Shown: piece after piece, positions 63,001-64,000 of the stretch
Position numbering within the stretch: position 1 is the stretch's first letter
Layout: the number at the start of each line of letters is the position of its first letter
From: Arsenicibacter rosenii
GTDB lineage: Bacteria > Bacteroidota > Bacteroidia > Cytophagales > Spirosomataceae
DNA: 64,000 bases
Reading direction: 5' to 3'
Assembly (NCBI RefSeq): GCF_001870735.1
Contig: NZ_MORL01000021.1
Span: 37,332 to 101,331, forward strand
The notes under the pieces: model-generated
The model's input: only the letters and a program-made list of their open reading frames with translations
The model's database searches: none
Told to the model about the DNA's origin: nothing
Position numbers and translations under genes: made by a program

Positions 63001-64000
63001 CCATGTGTCAGAGTGTATCGGCGAATGTCGGGTCAATTTATACGTTACGATTCTATGCCGGCGTTCATCAGGCCAACGGTCAGACCGTCACCCTGCAATT
63101 CCTGAACGGGTCATCGTTGGTTGGTTCGCCTAAGGCATTTACCATAACAAACCTGTTAAGCACGGGTAGCTTTGGCGGTCCCTATACGCTGGTGTCAGAT
63201 GCAGCGCCTGCCGGTACAAATCTGATCCGCGTGTGTGCGGTCGGTACCGGAACAGGTGGTAATACAGATGCCAACCAGTGGGCGAAAGTCGATGCCATGT
63301 GTCTGACCGAAGAGAAAACCTGTCAGCTGGCATTATCTGTAACACCCGGAGCCTGTACGGTTGCTACCAATCAATATACGGTAAGCGGTACTGTTAGCCT
63401 GAGCAATAGCCCGGCTACGAGCCTGACCATTACAGATGGTGCGAAATCAACAGTAGTCAGCATCACCGCCGGTCAGTCAACGGCAACGTTCTCGCTGACG
63501 GGGTTGAGCTCAGGTAGCGGGAATCATACCGTTACCGTTATCTCGTCAGGAACTACCTGTGGGACCATAAGCCGTACGTATGCAGCACCGGCATCATGCT
63601 CGTGTGTCAGCATCGGTAGCATTGCACCGGTGACGGTTTGCCAGGGGCAGGCTGTTCCGCCGGTTTGTGTGACGGCCAACGCGAATCAGACGATTGAACT
63701 GGTGCTGTTCCCGCAGGCGGTTTCAAATCCTTATACAGCGAGTGGCGGGCTGCACGTAGCCGAAGCTCCGGTCATAAACGGGACTGCCTGTATTACCATG
63801 AGCTCAACAGCTGTACCGGCCAACACCGGAACAACATCCGCTACGTATGTGATGTATGCCTGCCTGAAGCCGATTCCGTCGGATCCGAACTGTCAGACAA
63901 TTTCTTTGTCCTCAGCCGTGTTTACCGTATTGCCAAAACCAGCGTTGACCCTGGCTGCCGGTAATACGTTTGTGACCGCCGGAACACCGGTGAGCCTGTC
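60081..64000 (+). CDS. Giant secreted SdrD B-like domain protein, 3' partial
   Basis: The frame is open from the ATG at 60081 to the end of the window (1306 codons seen). A signal peptide ([20 protein letters not shown]) is followed by a Cna/SdrD B-like segment ([19 protein letters not shown]), a long region with repeated Asp/Asn/Gly-rich strands, a second B-like domain near residue 680 ([27 protein letters not shown]) and repeated Cys-containing beta modules ([30 protein letters not shown] and [29 protein letters not shown]). It is probably a surface adhesin or sheath-like protein; a T9SS domain would be expected at the unseen end. Confidence 0.92.
   Translation, partial: [1306 protein letters not shown]

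Overview
The window looks like chromosomal DNA from a Bacteroidota member of the order Cytophagales, possibly close to Spirosoma (inference from content, not from a search). The supporting signs are C-terminal type IX secretion (T9SS) sorting domains on secreted proteins, many secreted beta-barrel and SRPBCC/DoxX/AraC proteins of the Bacteroidota kind, starts without clear Shine-Dalgarno sequences, and several matches to the Bacteroidota promoter -7 element TAnnTTTG. No phage, plasmid or transposase gene is visible; the region reads as core plus ordinary accessory genome.

Layout. 1-12.4 kb: the end of a T9SS cargo protein, a rhodanese, miaA, an HxlR regulator, a putative lysozyme inhibitor, beta-barrel proteins, a BON-LysM protein, a secreted nuclease and a GT-C/TPR membrane protein. 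12.4-16.2 kb: a leuC-leuD-synthase operon. 16.3-23.5 kb: an amine oxidase, two palindromic repeat arrays bracketing a small gene and a gene remnant, an acyltransferase, an ArsR-SRPBCC-DoxX-YdeI operon with a clear operator, and an AraC/SDR pair. 23.7-29.5 kb: a methyltransferase operon, katG with an OxyR-like site, and an AraC regulator. 29.5-33.1 kb: both subunits of methylmalonyl-CoA mutase, the large one carrying an in-frame palindromic insertion. 33.4-36.7 kb: dnaA, a GNAT/FemAB-like protein and a Nudix-type regulator. 36.9-43.1 kb: a heavy-metal RND efflux operon. 43.1-50.4 kb: a second T9SS cargo protein, a dicarboxylate/amino acid symporter and a NatAB-like ABC exporter. 50.4-59.1 kb: an Rpn nuclease with a repeat tail, an MpaB-like protein, a universal stress protein, an OmpA protein, YhhN, a membrane patatin, a polysaccharide deacetylase and a glycosyltransferase. 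59.2 kb to the end: ruvC and the start of a giant SdrD B-like secreted protein that runs off the window.

The genes do not form one new multi-gene system. The most unusual content is small-scale: palindromic elements that have entered coding sequence (mutB), supplied a stop codon (acyltransferase) or apparently cut off a gene (AraC remnant); long inverted-repeat spacers inside the leu and metal-efflux operons; and several promoters where operator, -7 box and start codon can be read together (ArsR operon, katG, SDR gene, Nudix regulator).
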